Source: Panax quinquefolius (Eukaryota; Streptophyta; Magnoliopsida; Apiales; Araliaceae). From it: DNA of 64,000 nt. Position 1 is the stretch's first letter. Each line of letters begins with the position of its first letter. The notes beneath the pieces were generated by a model. The model was not told where the DNA came from. It did not search any database and saw nothing but the letters and a program-made list of their open reading frames with translations. Of the stretch, positions 1-11,849 are shown piece by piece. Where the stretch lies: the NCBI GenBank assembly GCA_020205615.1, contig CM035164.1:119785363-119849362 (forward strand), in the 5' to 3' direction. The position numbers and the translations under genes were made by a program.

Positions 1-586
1 ATATTAATTAAATAAGAATAAACCTCCAGACTTTTATAAACATTTTTTATCAAGATTTTTATATATGAAAGTGATAGACTTTTTGTATACTTCTAATATA
101 TCTTGCAATTTATATTAATTGTTAATTAGCCTTTTAGTGAATATAACTTCTCCTAAAAATTTTTTCATGCAAAACAAGAGTAAATCTAGAAAATTTATAT
201 TATTGTGGCAAAATAAATGAGATTTTATATATGCCATTGAAAGCGTTCACATTATTCTACATTTTCATTTCACGATACATTTGGATCAAAAATATTTCGG
301 AAACCAATAAAATTTTAGAAACTACATACACAATACTTAAAAAAATTAAGCTTTCACTTTTCATATATATATAGTTATATATACTTTATGCATATCATTT
401 TGCATCACGCGCTTTTAGTAAGAATATCAAACTCGTTTTTTTTCACAAAATAATATGACAATAAAAATTTATATGATCAAAAGTTGCAAAACATACATGT
501 GAGTAAATTCACCGAGAGTTATAGAAAATTTATCACAATTGGAATATACCAAAAATCACCCATCTTTGTAATCACCAAAATGAATC
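1..586. other. AT-rich intergenic sequence, no gene seen
   Basis: No open reading frame of note and no recognisable transposon end. It is strongly AT-rich with short (TA)n runs near 365-385 and 592-607. It ends where homology to the gypsy LTR begins (around 587). Confidence 0.6.
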
Positions 587-1825
587 AAAATATTATATAT
601 ATATATGGTGTGGATTTGATATAATGTTATAGTTGTGGATAGTATTTAAAAAGTAAGCAAGTGGTATATATAATATTCGATTGGTGGGGAATATTCGTTT
701 TATACGAGGGAATATTATGCATGATACACGATCATAATGGTGGACCCTAAAAAAAAAAAGCGGAAGTATTGTCGTAGTTAGAAAGCGAACAAAATTATCT
801 TTTTATAAAATAACTATGTTATAGGAGGTAGTATTTTACGTTAAAAGTGGTTATTGAACTACGGAGGAGTAGTAAAGAAACGATGTCTGGCGTGGTTGCG
901 TAGTAGCACTTGCGGTATTGATTATTGATGCTTAATTACGTGAAAGTCTTTCGAGTTATACGATTATTATTGCTACGATAATTGTTGCATCATATCTCTC
1001 GTATTATTGATTCAATTATTATTACGATATCATGCATAATATGATATATTATTAAATCGATAATTGAGGCGACAAAGTTATTCATATTATTATTTGCAAT
1101 ATTGACAATGATATACAGAAGTTACATCGAGGAGAGGTTTGGTCACACTAATTGCGGCATGATAAGGAGAAATCCTTATCGGAAAGCCCCCTCTTTCACA
1201 GGAGCGACTTTGGTTGTTAAATATTATGAGTTATAATATTAATGATGAATAAGTTCGTGTTGATTAAAGATGAATTTTATAGTTCCATTGTGTTGGAATT
1301 ATTTGTGTTAGTGGAAATCGACATTTGTTTTGATAATAATTGATGTCTGGAGGTTATATTGTTTGATGAATTATTCGGGACACTTTTTAGTGTGGAGATC
1401 TATTATTCAGAGTTACTATTCACGAGTTCTTATTCATGAGTTATTATTCATGATTTACTATTCATGAGATTCTTATTCACGATTCTTATTCTGATTCTTA
1501 TTACTATTGGGAGTCTTATTATTCACCGTAAGATATATTTATATTTTTTTTATTTCCCAAATCATTTTTGAGTACAATATTATTCCATGAGGAGATGTGC
1601 TAATTTTTGAATAGTTGGTTGAAGATATAATAGTAAATCAATATGGACCCATTGGTGGAAAGTTATAATAGTAAATCAATATGGATCATTTGGTTTAAAG
1701 TTTTAATAGTAAATCGGTATGAATAGTTGCTTTAAGTTTTAATAGTAAATCAATATGGATGATCAGTTTAAAAGTAAATCAATCTGGGATAGTTCATGAA
1801 TTAGTTCTTATTAGGTCCATTCTCC

Positions 1826-1834
1826 TATAAATAG
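1826..1834 (+). promoter_or_regulatory. TATA-box motif of gypsy LTR A
   Basis: TATAAATAG followed by AGCTCATTCC. The same motif is at 7597-7605 in the partner LTR and on the minus strand at about 10816, 17338 and 44865 in the B and C LTRs. Conservation in five otherwise diverged LTRs argues that it is the retrotransposon promoter. Transcription start is inferred to be ~30 bp downstream. Confidence 0.65.
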
Positions 1835-2028
1835 AAGCTCATTCCTTCATTATTTCTTTAAATTCTTTGAAACTCTCTGAGAGAGAAACTATAGAGAGAA
1901 AGAAGAAAAGTATACTACTACTTCACTACTCGATATCCGGTTTTTCTAAGGTAGGGGATATTATTTGTTGTACTTCGTAAGGGGTATTCTTTCTTTTTCT
2001 TATTCATGAAGAGAACTTACATTATTCC

Positions 2029-2470
2029 ATTCTTTATTATTACATTGGAATAACTTTGTATCTGTGAGGATACCTATACTTGGTGAAATTCTTACATTAT
2101 TCCATTCTTATTATTACATTGGAATAACTTTGTTTATCACAATCTGCATACATGGTGAAATTCTTCTAATATTTCATTCTTTATTATTACGTTGGAATAT
2201 CACATGCATGCGTTATGTGGGACTTGGTTCCATTATTTATTATTACGTACATCGAATATATCACATACATGCGTTCATGGGACTGGTTCCATTATTTATT
2301 ATTACATTGAAATATCACATACATACATTTTTCATGGGACTTGGTTCCATTATTTATTATTACATTGAGAATAATAACATGCATGCGATCTATCATACGC
2401 ATGGTGAATCATACATTATTCCATTCTTTATTATTACATTGGAATAACTTTTATACATGTGGATTACCAC
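2029..2470 (+). repeat. Minisatellite inside gypsy LTR (57-74 bp units)
   Basis: Seven or so tandem units built on CCATTATTTATTATTACATT with variable linkers such as CATGCATGCGT. Unit spacing read from successive CCATT motifs is about 57 to 74 bp. The array gives open frames (for example 2064-2447) that are repetitive and have no protein signature. Equivalent arrays occur at about 7785-8290, 10130-10640, 16670-17140 and 44220-44700. Confidence 0.8.
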
Positions 2471-3603
2471 ATGCGTGGTGAATGATCTGTGTATTCATTC
2501 CTTATTAAATTGTGGAAATGATGCATATCGTGGATTCTGCATGGCGGGTGAAAATCCATTTTGCGGTTTCATATATTATATTATACTCGGTTGGTTAAAG
2601 CTTTGGCTTCTATACTCCATGAAATTAGTGGAATATCCTTGATATTTGCGCTTCATCGATATCTTTTCATGGAAATATTCTTACGAGCATTCTTGAATTT
2701 TTTCTTTGCCAAAAGCGATATCATGTTGACAATTTGGGCGTTATTGAGTTCGGGATAAATTAACTTATAAATCTTTAAAATTTATTCTTGAACTTGTTTT
2801 ATTGAATTGTCATCATCCTCATGCTTATATTATGTTGAAAGTCATCTTTGGCTTACGTGCGTAGATGGACTTGGTATGATTATGATGACCGAGGATTATT
2901 CGGTATAATCATGGTAGTAATGTGACGAATGATGTGGTAAAAGTCCTCATTGGCACTGTAGTTCATTGGTGGGCGGTTGTTGGTATGATTATGACCGAGG
3001 ATTATTCGGTATAGTCATGACCATTGATGATTACATGAATATCCTTGGTAGTGGGCGAGGATGATTTGATTTTATTTATTAAATTTGAGTCTCGGTGATA
3101 AAGTTGATGAAAAACTTTTAAATCATAGAAGATAGTAGATTTTATACTTTACTTGACTCTTTAATGGATTGCTTATTCTTTTGATTTTTGTTAAACTTGA
3201 TGTTTATTATATTTTATCGGTTTAACATTGTTGAAGGCTAATGATAATTTATTACGCATTATCTTAGTCATAATATTTCTTCTTTGGGCTAGTTGAGCTC
3301 ACCCTTTCTTTCTTTATTCTCTTGAGGAAATGAGAGCGTAATTGGGACTAGTCGGGGAGCGAGTGATGGTCTAGATGGTGCATTAGTAGTCCTCACTATT
3401 ACGTGAAATAGTGTGATAATAAATGTAATGAGGACTCCATTGAGTGTGGATATTATCTAGATGACAATATTTGTATTAAAACTCACAGCCTATGTTTTGT
3501 CGTATTTTACACGACTGTTGTATAATTAAGTTGTATTTGTATTCAGTACCTTGTATCTGGCGACCCAAGATGGGTGATGTATACCTGTTTTGGGGGCGTC
3601 ACA

Positions 3604-3620
3604 GTTGGTATCAAAGCTTA
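3604..3620 (+). other. Primer-binding site of gypsy A
   Basis: TGGTATCAAAGC begins three bases after the LTR terminus CACA. It matches the 3' end complement of initiator methionine tRNA (canonical TGGTATCAGAGC) with one change. It fixes orientation and the LTR boundary. Confidence 0.8.
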
Positions 3621-3790
3621 GGGATATGATCCCTGGCTGAGATGTGAGACAAGAACTAGGAGGGGAGAGACGGGGAATTCCTTCGCTAGTATGACCTACC
3701 TAAGTTTATTTGGTATTTAATTGGTCGGTCAGAGTATATGGATAATATGTGACATGTTAATTAACCCTTGTTTTGTGGCAGTATTTGAAA

Positions 3791-4900
3791 ATGGCATCCG
3801 AAAATGTTGGGATAAGCAATGAAGCACATGAGACCGTTGAGTCACCAACGATCAATATCTAGGATAATGTGCAACAGGAAGACAATAATCCTCGGGTAAA
3901 CAATAATACCGATGAAATGATGAGCGATGGGATGTTCGGAGGCTTTATGCAATTCATGCGACATCGGTGAGAGAGACTCTCACATTCATAATGCGGTGGA
4001 AACAATGGCAACCCACGGTCGGTCACCGCATTAGCGATTCAAAAAGGCTGGGACCACGGAGTTTTGGGAAAGCGAGAACCACTTAAAGGCGGAGGCGTGG
4101 TTAAAGCGAGATCACCAAGATATTTGATGTCTTGGGATGCTCAGAGGAGCAAAAGGTTCCCTTTGCCACCTTTATGTTGCGTGAAGAAAGCGATTATTGG
4201 TGGGAATCGTAAAAGCGTACTTGACTGGCCTTTTCAAGATGTCTTGGGAGAAGTTCGAAAGTTGTTCAGCGACAAGTACTTTCCGAAAGTATTCGTCACA
4301 TGAAGGAGGTGGAGTTTATCAAGTTGGAACAAAACAATATGGCCAGGTGTCGCGATCGAGGCTAAGTTTGCTTGGAGTTATCGATTTGCATCCCATTTGG
4401 TCGATAATGAGGAAGCGAATGGCGCGAATGTTTCTAAGAGGTTTGAAACCCGATATCGTCGATACCTCATTTCTCACAAACTTTGTTTATATTAGGATGT
4501 TGTGAATAGGGCTCGATTATTGGGGGCGCGATAATGATTGAAACACAACAAAAGGTAACGACCAACAACACGATAATAATAAATCAGGTGGTGGCAGCGA
4601 CCATCGGAACAATGATAACCATCGTGGGGAAATTATCACGCCGAGAATGGTAACCACGCCGGTGGTAATCATGGCGAATAATAGAAGTGGAAATTTCAAG
4701 AAGAGAAGGTTCAATAATGATGGAAAACAATGACACTGACTTTTTGTTAAGGAAGGAGAAACGCCATCGGTCGTATGCTTCAAATCACGGAGGGAGGACA
4801 TATCGGTCAAGCTGCGTGATGCGGTCAAAGCATATTACAATTGTGGAAAAGAAGGTCACCTAGCTTTGATTTTTGTCGTGCACCAAAGTCAAGTCCATTT
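3791..4900 (+). pseudogene. Decayed gag of gypsy A
   Basis: The frame opens with ATG at 3791 (MASENVGISNEAHE) and hits a stop after about 23 codons. Further gag similarity is spread over frames: 'YLMSWDAQ' and 'KLFSDKYFPK' around 4115-4290, 'VYQVGTKQYGQV' and 'ARMFLRGLKPD' around 4315-4460. Near 4830-4885 the nucleocapsid zinc knuckle is recognisable as 'NCGKEGHLA', but its spacing cysteines are disrupted. Compared with the minus-strand gag of element C the capsid-like domain order is the same. Several frameshifts make it non-functional. Confidence 0.8.
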
Positions 4901-5009
4901 GGGATAGTGATGCAAAAGGATGTCCCCGAAAAAAAAGCCGGTAGTTTAAGAGAGTTTTTTTTTGACGAGGAACACGAATAAAATTATCACGGGTAAGTTA
5001 ATCATAAAC

Positions 5010-5640
5010 TCTTCTTGAAGTCTATACCGTGTTGAATCTGGGTTCTACTCACTCTTTTATTTCACCTAGTTGTGTTCGATGTTTGAATTTAACTCAGGAG
5101 AAGTTAGATTTTGATTTATCTGTTGAAACTTCGGTTGGGAGAAACCGCCGTTACCTCTCTTATTTATAAATCTTGTTTAATTCAAATCGACACTTTCACG
5201 TTACTGTCGATCTTATCTCTTTGAAAATACTTGCCTTTGATGTGATTTTAGGAATCGATTGGTTAACTACTCATCATGCTTTTTGTAAGGTTGTTAGCTT
5301 TCATATTCTAACCAACTGTTATGCGAATTCAAGCAACCAAACCACTAAAAGTCGATCATTGTCATATCAAGCCATAAGTAAAGAGCCCCCGGTCCTTTTC
5401 GTTTGTTGACTTCCTTGTGTGGAATGCAGAAGCGAGAACTTCCGTGGGGGCGTTGTGAATAACGATGGCAAGTTGATAGTATCGATGTGACGTGTTATCA
5501 AGTCTTGGATGAAGTCGCGATTTTGAATGATATTTCTATTGTTAATAAATTTCTGACGTATTCTTGAAGACTTCTTAGCCTACCCTAGGCGTGAAATGAA
5601 TTTTGTATTGACCCCGATACAAAACCCATTTCTAAAACCC
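5010..5640 (+). pseudogene. Retropepsin-like protease remnant of gypsy A
   Basis: Residues 'GSTHSFISPSCV' near 5040 mark the protease active-site region; the catalytic Asp-Ser-Gly context reads Asn-Leu-Gly here, so catalysis should be lost. Downstream 5173-5409 encodes 'LISLKILAFDVILGIDWL', the hallmark second half of RVP_2 domains of plant Ty3/gypsy elements. Sequence to 5640 continues into the protease-RT linker before the deletion. Confidence 0.75.
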
Positions 5641-6345
5641 TCAAATATTTCTTCACCTAAAAAATGAGCGTAATAATGTGCCAAAGAGCGTTGGCTCGAA
5701 ATTTGTTGAAGATTACGATCGTACCATTGATATCATCGTGGAAAAAGCGAGCGTGGTGGTGACGCGTTGAGTAGAAGATCGTATCGTTTCTGAGTGTGAT
5801 GTTGTTACACAAAGACCCATTCGTATAACTTACAAATGATGGAGATAGAGTTAAAGACTGAGGGACCCACGTGAAGATAACGAATATCTGAGTAGAATCG
5901 ACTTTAATCGATAAAGTTAAAAGCCGCTCAAGCTACACACGGAGGTGATGAATGTGAAGAATTAAGAAGGTTCGAGAGGCGTTATTCTAGAAGCAAGAAT
6001 CGACAAATAGAGAGAAATCTCAACCCTCGATTTAATTGGCCCATTTGAAATCCTCGATGAAGTAGGAGCGTGGCTTATAGACTCGTTTTACCGCTGAAGT
6101 ATGTCGGCGTGTTCATAACGTTTTTAACGTATCGACGTTACGTAAATATGGGGACGACCCGAACCACATTATTAATTTAGAAGCAGGACGAGATAGCGGA
6201 TGATTTAGCGTATGAGGAGATCGTGTTAAAATCTTGGATAAGAAGGATTATATTCGACACTCAAAGGTTATACCTCAAGAGTTAGAATATGAAATGAAGT
6301 GAGAGTATCCTCACCTCTTGACATACCAGTGCGTACGTAAATTTT
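5641..6345 (+). pseudogene. Integrase C-terminal remnant of gypsy A
   Basis: Around 6020-6330 the reading 'NWPFEILDEVGA', 'VHNVFNVSTLRKYGDDPNH' and 'EIADDLAYEEI' matches the integrase C-terminal end of chromodomain-type gypsy polyproteins. Frameshifts separate the pieces. Everything between protease and this tail, about 2.5 kb in a normal element, is missing. 5650-5950 is too degraded to assign. Confidence 0.7.
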
Positions 6346-6360
6346 GAGGGGAGAAATTCC

Positions 6361-6374
6361 ATAAGGAGGGAGAT
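6361..6374 (+). other. Polypurine tract of gypsy A
   Basis: ATAAGGAGGGAGAT lies immediately upstream of the right LTR start TGTGAGACCC, the expected plus-strand primer position. Confidence 0.75.
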
Positions 6375-9357
6375 TGTGAGACCCAGATTTTATGAATAAA
6401 TATTTAATTTTCTCGAAATAATTTTTTAATATTATGGTGTGGATTTGATATAATGTTATAGTTGTGGATAGTATTTATAAATTTTGCAAAGTAAGCAAGT
6501 GGTTATATAATATTAGATTGGTGGGGAATATTCGTTTTAATGGGGAATATTATGCGACGACACAATCATTAGTGGACCCCCCTAGCGGAAGTATATTGTC
6601 GTAGTTAGAAAGCGACAAAATTATCTTTTTATAAAAAATAACGGCGGAGGTATTCTAGATTAAAAGCTGTTGAACTACCCGGTAGTAAAAATGCGATGTC
6701 TGGCGTGTAGTTGCATAGTAGTACGCGGTATTGATTATTGATGCTTACGTGAAGTCACTCGGTTATACTCAATTATTACTACGATAATTTTTGCATCATA
6801 TCTCTCGTATTATTGATTCAATTATTGTTACGGTATCATCTGCATAATATGATATATTATTAAATCAATAATTGAGGCGACAAAGTTATTCATATTATTA
6901 TTTGCAATATTGATGATATCTAGAAGTTACATCGAGGAGAGGTTTGGTCACCTAATTGGCGCTTGATAAGGAGAAATCCTTATCGAAAAGCCCCTCTTTC
7001 ACAGGGAGCGACACTTTGGTTGTTAAATATTATGAGTTATAATATTAATGATGAATAAGTTCGTGTTGATTAAAGATGAATTTTATATAGTTCCATTGTG
7101 TTGGAATTATTTGTGTTAGTAGAAATCGACATTTGTTTCGATAATAATTGATGTCTGGAGGTTATATTGTTCAATGAATGGGTATTTAGGGGCACTTTTT
7201 TTGATTATTATTCTAGTTATGAGTTATTATTCACGAGTTATTATTCATGAGAGTTCTTATTCATGAGTTACTATTCTATTCGAGTTACTATTACGAGAGT
7301 CTTATTCACCGTAAGATATATTTCTTTTCGGTCAAATCATTTTTGGGTACAATATTATTCCATGAGGAGATGTGCTAATTTTTGAATAGTTGGTTGAAGA
7401 TATAATAATAAATAATATGGGCCATTGGTGAAAGTTATAATAGTAAATCAATATGGATCATTGGTTTAAAGTTTTAATAGTAAATCGGTATGGATGAGTT
7501 GCTTTAAGTTTTAATAGTAAATCAATATGGATAAATCAGTTTAAAAGTAAATCAATACAGATAGTTCATGAATTAGTTCTTATTAGGTCCATTCTCTATA
7601 AATAGAAGCTCATTCCTTCATTATTTCTTACGAATTCTTTGAAACTCTAGAGAGAAACTATAGAGAGAAAGAAGAAAAGTATTCTACTACTTCTTTACTC
7701 GATATCCGGTTTTTTCTAAGGTAGGGATATTATTTGTTGTTCGTAAGGGGTATTCTTTCTTTCTTATTCATGAAGAGAATTACATTATTCCATTCTTTAT
7801 TATTACATTGGAATAACTTTTGTATCATGTGGGATACCCTATACTTGGTGAAATTCTTACATTATTCCATTCTTATTATTACATTGGAATAACTTTTGTT
7901 TATCTGCAATTATTGCGCATACGTGGTGAAATTCTTCTAATAATGGTGAAATTAGTTCGTTCTTATTATTATCGGAATATCACATGCATGCGTTTCTTGG
8001 GATTGGTTCCATTATTTATTATTCAGAATGGAATATCACATGCATGCGTTTCTGTGGGACTGGTTCCATTATTTATTATACAGTTGAATATCACACTGCA
8101 TGCGTTTTTCTTGCGGGACTGGTTCCATTATTTATTATTACATTGGGAATAACTTTTTTATGCGTGCGATCTATCGCATGCATGGTGAATCATACATTAT
8201 TCCATTCTTTATTATTACATTGGAATAACACATACATGTGGATTACCACATGCATGGTGAATGATCCTTATATATTCATTCCTTATTAAATTGTGGAAAT
8301 GATCATATCGTGGATTTGCATGGCGCGGTGAAAATCCATTTGCGGTTTCATATATTATATTATACTCGGTTGGTTAAAGCTTTGGCTTCTATACTCCATG
8401 AAATTAGTGGAATATCCTTGATATTTTGCGCTTCATCGATATCTTTTCATGGAAATATTCTTACGAGCATTCTTGAATTTTTTTGCACAAAGCGATATCG
8501 TGTTGACAATTTGGGCGTTATTGAGTTGAGGATAAATTAACTTATAAATCTTTAAAATTTATTCTTGAACTTGTTTTATTGAATTGTCATCATCCTCATA
8601 CTTATATTATGTTGAAAGTCATCTTTGGCTTACGTGCGTAGATGGACTTGGTATGATTATGACGAGAGATTATTTGGTATAATCATGGCCGTAATGTGAC
8701 GAATGATGTGGTAAAAGTCCTCATTTGGTTTTGTAGTTCATTGGTGGGCGAGTTGTTGGTATGATTATGACCGAGGGATTATTCGGTATAGTCATGACCA
8801 TTGATGATTACATGAATATCCTTGGTAGTGGGCGGGGATGATTCGATTTTATTTATTAAAAATTTGAGTCTCGGTGATAAAGTTGATGAAAAACTTTTAA
8901 ATCATAGAAGATAGTAGATTTTATACTTTACTTGACTCTTAATGGATTGCTTATTCAGCTGCGGTTTTTGATTAAACTTGTTGTTTATTATATTTTATCG
9001 GTTTAACATTGTTGAAGGCTAATGATAATTTATTACGCATTATCTTAGTCGTAATATTTCTTCTTGGGCTAGTTGAGCTCACCCTTTCTTTCTTTATTCT
9101 CTTGAGGAAATGAGAGCGTAAATTTGGGACTAGTCGAGAGCGAGTGATGGTCTAGATGGTGCATTAGTAGTCCTCACTATTACGTGAAATAGTGTGATAA
9201 TAAATGTAATGAGGACTCCATTGAGTGTGGATATTATCTAGATGACAATATTTGTATTAAAACTCATGACTATGTTTTTGTGTATTTTTTTACATTGTTG
9301 TATAATTAAGTTGTATTTGTATTGATTACCTTTGTATCTGGCGACTCAAGATGGGTG
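6375..9357 (+). repeat. 3' LTR of gypsy element A (3'-truncated)
   Basis: Starts TGTGAGACCC after the polypurine tract and parallels the left LTR. Similarity stops at 9357 in 'AAGATGGGTG', about 30 bp before the expected GTCACA end, where the sequence switches to the inverted LTR of element B. Confidence 0.88.
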
Positions 9358-11567
9358 CTTATCCTACGGACCATTACTTACGTTCCCAGGCTTCGTCCCG
9401 GCTATGTTCTCATTTCACAGAGAGAAACGGTGAAAGAAAAGGTGAGCTCAACTAGCCCGAGAAGAAATATTATGACTAAGATAATGCGAGAATAAATTAT
9501 CATTAGCCTTGATGATGTTAAGCGATAAAATAAATGATAGACAACCGGTTTAAGCTGCGGTGAATAAGCAATCCATTAAAAAAGTCAAGTAGAGAATAAA
9601 GTCTACTATCTTTTAGGTTTTAAAAGGTTTTCATCAATTTTTATCATTTGAGACTCGACAATAAATAAACCACCACATTTAATCATCCTGTACCACGGTC
9701 GAGGATTTTCATCAAATTATCAATGGTCATGACTATCTAAGAATCCCCTGGTCATAATCATACCAAAAACTATCCATCTTTGCATTACAGAGCCTTTGAG
9801 GACTTTTGTCACATCATTTATATCAAGTCGTGATTATCTTAGAATGATCCCTGGTCATAATCATACTAAGTTCATCTATCTTGCGTAAGCGAAGATAACA
9901 TAATATAACATGAGGATGATGACAATGACATAGTAATTCAATAAAACAAGTTCAAGAATTATTTAATCCATGAATTATTAACGTCAAATTGTCGACGCAA
10001 TCTTTGTTTACGTGAGAGTAAAATTCAAGAATGATCGGAAGAATATTTCCATGAAAAGATCTTTGGATGAAACGCAAATATCGAGGATATTCTACTAATT
10101 TCATGGAGTATAGAAGTCAAAGTTTTAACCATTTGGGTATAATAAAGAATGGAATAACAAAAGAAATCACCGTGCATGCGGTACTTGCATAGGCAGAGTT
10201 ATTCAATGAGAATAATAATAACGGAACGAGGTCGGGGTGAAATTCACCTGCAAGCGGGATGTTCAACGAGAATAATAAAGATGGAACCCGGATCCGGTGT
10301 AAAACACACGAGATAGGATATTCAACGAGAATGATAAAAGGCGGAACCGGTCGGTGTAAAACACCTGATGACAGGATGTTCCAGCGAAGAATAATAAAAA
10401 GCGGAACCCGGTCGGTGTAAAACACCTGTGAGACGAGGATGTTCAGCGAGAATAATAGAAGAATGTCACCAAGTATAGGGTAAACAGCGTATCTGAGTTA
10501 TTCAGCGAGAATAATAAGCAATGGAATAACATAAAGATTTCACCAAGTATAGGGTATCTGGCGTATCTGAGGTTATGTATAGGGTATGCCACTTTTTACG
10601 AGTTATTCAAGCAGAATAATAATGAATGGAATAATGAAGAAGTTCTCTTGAAGAAAAGAATAACACCCACTACTAGTAAAAAAGGCTGAATATAGAAGTA
10701 GTGAAGTAGCGAGAATACTCTTCTTCTTTCTATAATTTTCTCTCTATAAACTTCTCTCTATAATTTCTCTCTCAGAGTTTCAATGAATTCGTAAGAAAAT
10801 AATGAAGGAATGAGCTTTATTTATAGGAAAATGGAATGCGTAGTAACTAATCCATGAGCGGTCCAGATTGATTTACTTTAATCGGCGGTCCATATTTAAA
10901 GAAAAATCTTTTAAATAAAATATAATATATTCTATTTATATAAAAACATTTTACTATGCAAACTTTATGCAAATACTATGCAAAATATTTATGAAAAAAC
11001 TATGCGACCTTATGCATAATAAAATATAATATATTCTATTTATAGAATAACTTTAATAAAGTATTCTATTTTATATAAAAAGATGTTTTACATTTTATTA
11101 CGTTAATAATCTGAATAAAACAAAAGCGTCATTATCATTATAATAATTCATATTATTAATCGAATGATAATGGAATCAAAATGAGTGACTTCTCACATAA
11201 GCATCGATAATCAATACAGGTGTCTACTACTTATGCGACCACACGTATTCTTTGTACTTTTTTACTACAAGAGTAGTTCAGCGGTAACCACGGTAAAACT
11301 TCATAGTTATTTTGATAAAATATTTTTGTCGTTTTCTCAATCAAACAATAATTACATTATGGGGTCCACTGATGATTGGTAGTTGTACGAATATTCCTGC
11401 TAAAAGAATATTCCCCGACCAATCGAATATAATATAACCACTTGCATACTTTTGCAAAATTTATAAATACTACCCACAACTATAATATTATCTCAAATTC
11501 ACACCATAATATTAAAAATTATTTTGACAAAATTTAAATCTTTATTGATAAAATCTGGGGTCTCTGA
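9358..11567 (-). repeat. 3' LTR of gypsy B (end-truncated)
   Basis: Runs parallel to 15890-17785 plus 26916-27228 with many short indels. Its inner end reads TCTCTGA in place of TCTCACA. The minus-strand promoter motif is near 10816-10827 and the internal minisatellite near 10130-10640. No protein is encoded; the open frame at 10117-10425 is minisatellite. Confidence 0.85.
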
Positions 11568-11584
11568 TCTCCCCTCCTTATGGA
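11568..11584 (-). other. Polypurine tract of gypsy B
   Basis: The plus strand reads TCTCCCCTCCTTATGG; its complement is a purine-rich tract ending at the LTR start, equivalent to 6361-6374 in element A. Confidence 0.7.
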
Positions 11585-11849
11585 ATTTTGCCCTCGAAAT
11601 TAGGGTGCGATACTGGTATGATAAAGAGGTGAGGATACCTTGAATACCTTTATCGTTAAAAATATTAAATTCATCTTTGCAATCAGGCGAAGATATTCAT
11701 TAACAATTCATCTTTTTCTGGGCCAAAGATATATAAGTTGTAAAACCAATAATCTTTGAGACTCGACAATAGTATCACAACCATGAATTATCCATGTACC
11801 TTTCTTGGCTAAGGATATTCGTGTTTTCAATTCTGATTATGATTATACC

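Larger units (their letters stand above)
587..3603 (+). repeat. 5' LTR of gypsy element A (5'-truncated)
   Basis: About 3.0 kb, matching 6428-9357 along its length with small indels. It ends in GTCACA directly before the primer-binding site. Its first ~53 bases, present in the right LTR from TGTGAGACCC at 6375, are absent here; homology starts near 587 at a (TA)n run. It contains a TATA-like promoter motif, a minisatellite block and, towards its 3' end, repeats of a 'GATTATGACCGAGGATTATT' type. Confidence 0.88.
587..9357 (+). mobile_element. Ty3/gypsy element A, internally deleted, plus orientation
   Basis: Two long direct repeats (587-3603 and 6375-9357) flank a 2.77 kb interior. A methionine-tRNA-type primer site follows the left repeat and a purine tract precedes the right one, giving plus orientation. 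The interior holds decayed gag, a zinc-knuckle trace, a retropepsin-like segment and then the C-terminal part of an integrase. The reverse transcriptase, RNase H and integrase core are missing, so this is a non-autonomous deletion derivative. The left LTR lacks its first ~53 bp and the right LTR lacks its last ~30 bp, so no target-site duplication can be read. The 'VHNVFNVSTLRKY' integrase tail suggests a chromodomain-type lineage such as Tekay/Del; that assignment is inferred. Confidence 0.9.

Noticed and set aside
2064..2447. 127-codon open frame (and similar at 7820-8152, 10117-10425, 44127-44771)
   Set aside because: All lie in the LTR minisatellite; the translations are repeats of the same Phe/His/Tyr-rich phrase in several frames, with no domain.
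4517..4828. Minus-strand 103-codon frame
   Set aside because: Opposite strand of the decayed gypsy A gag/nucleocapsid region.
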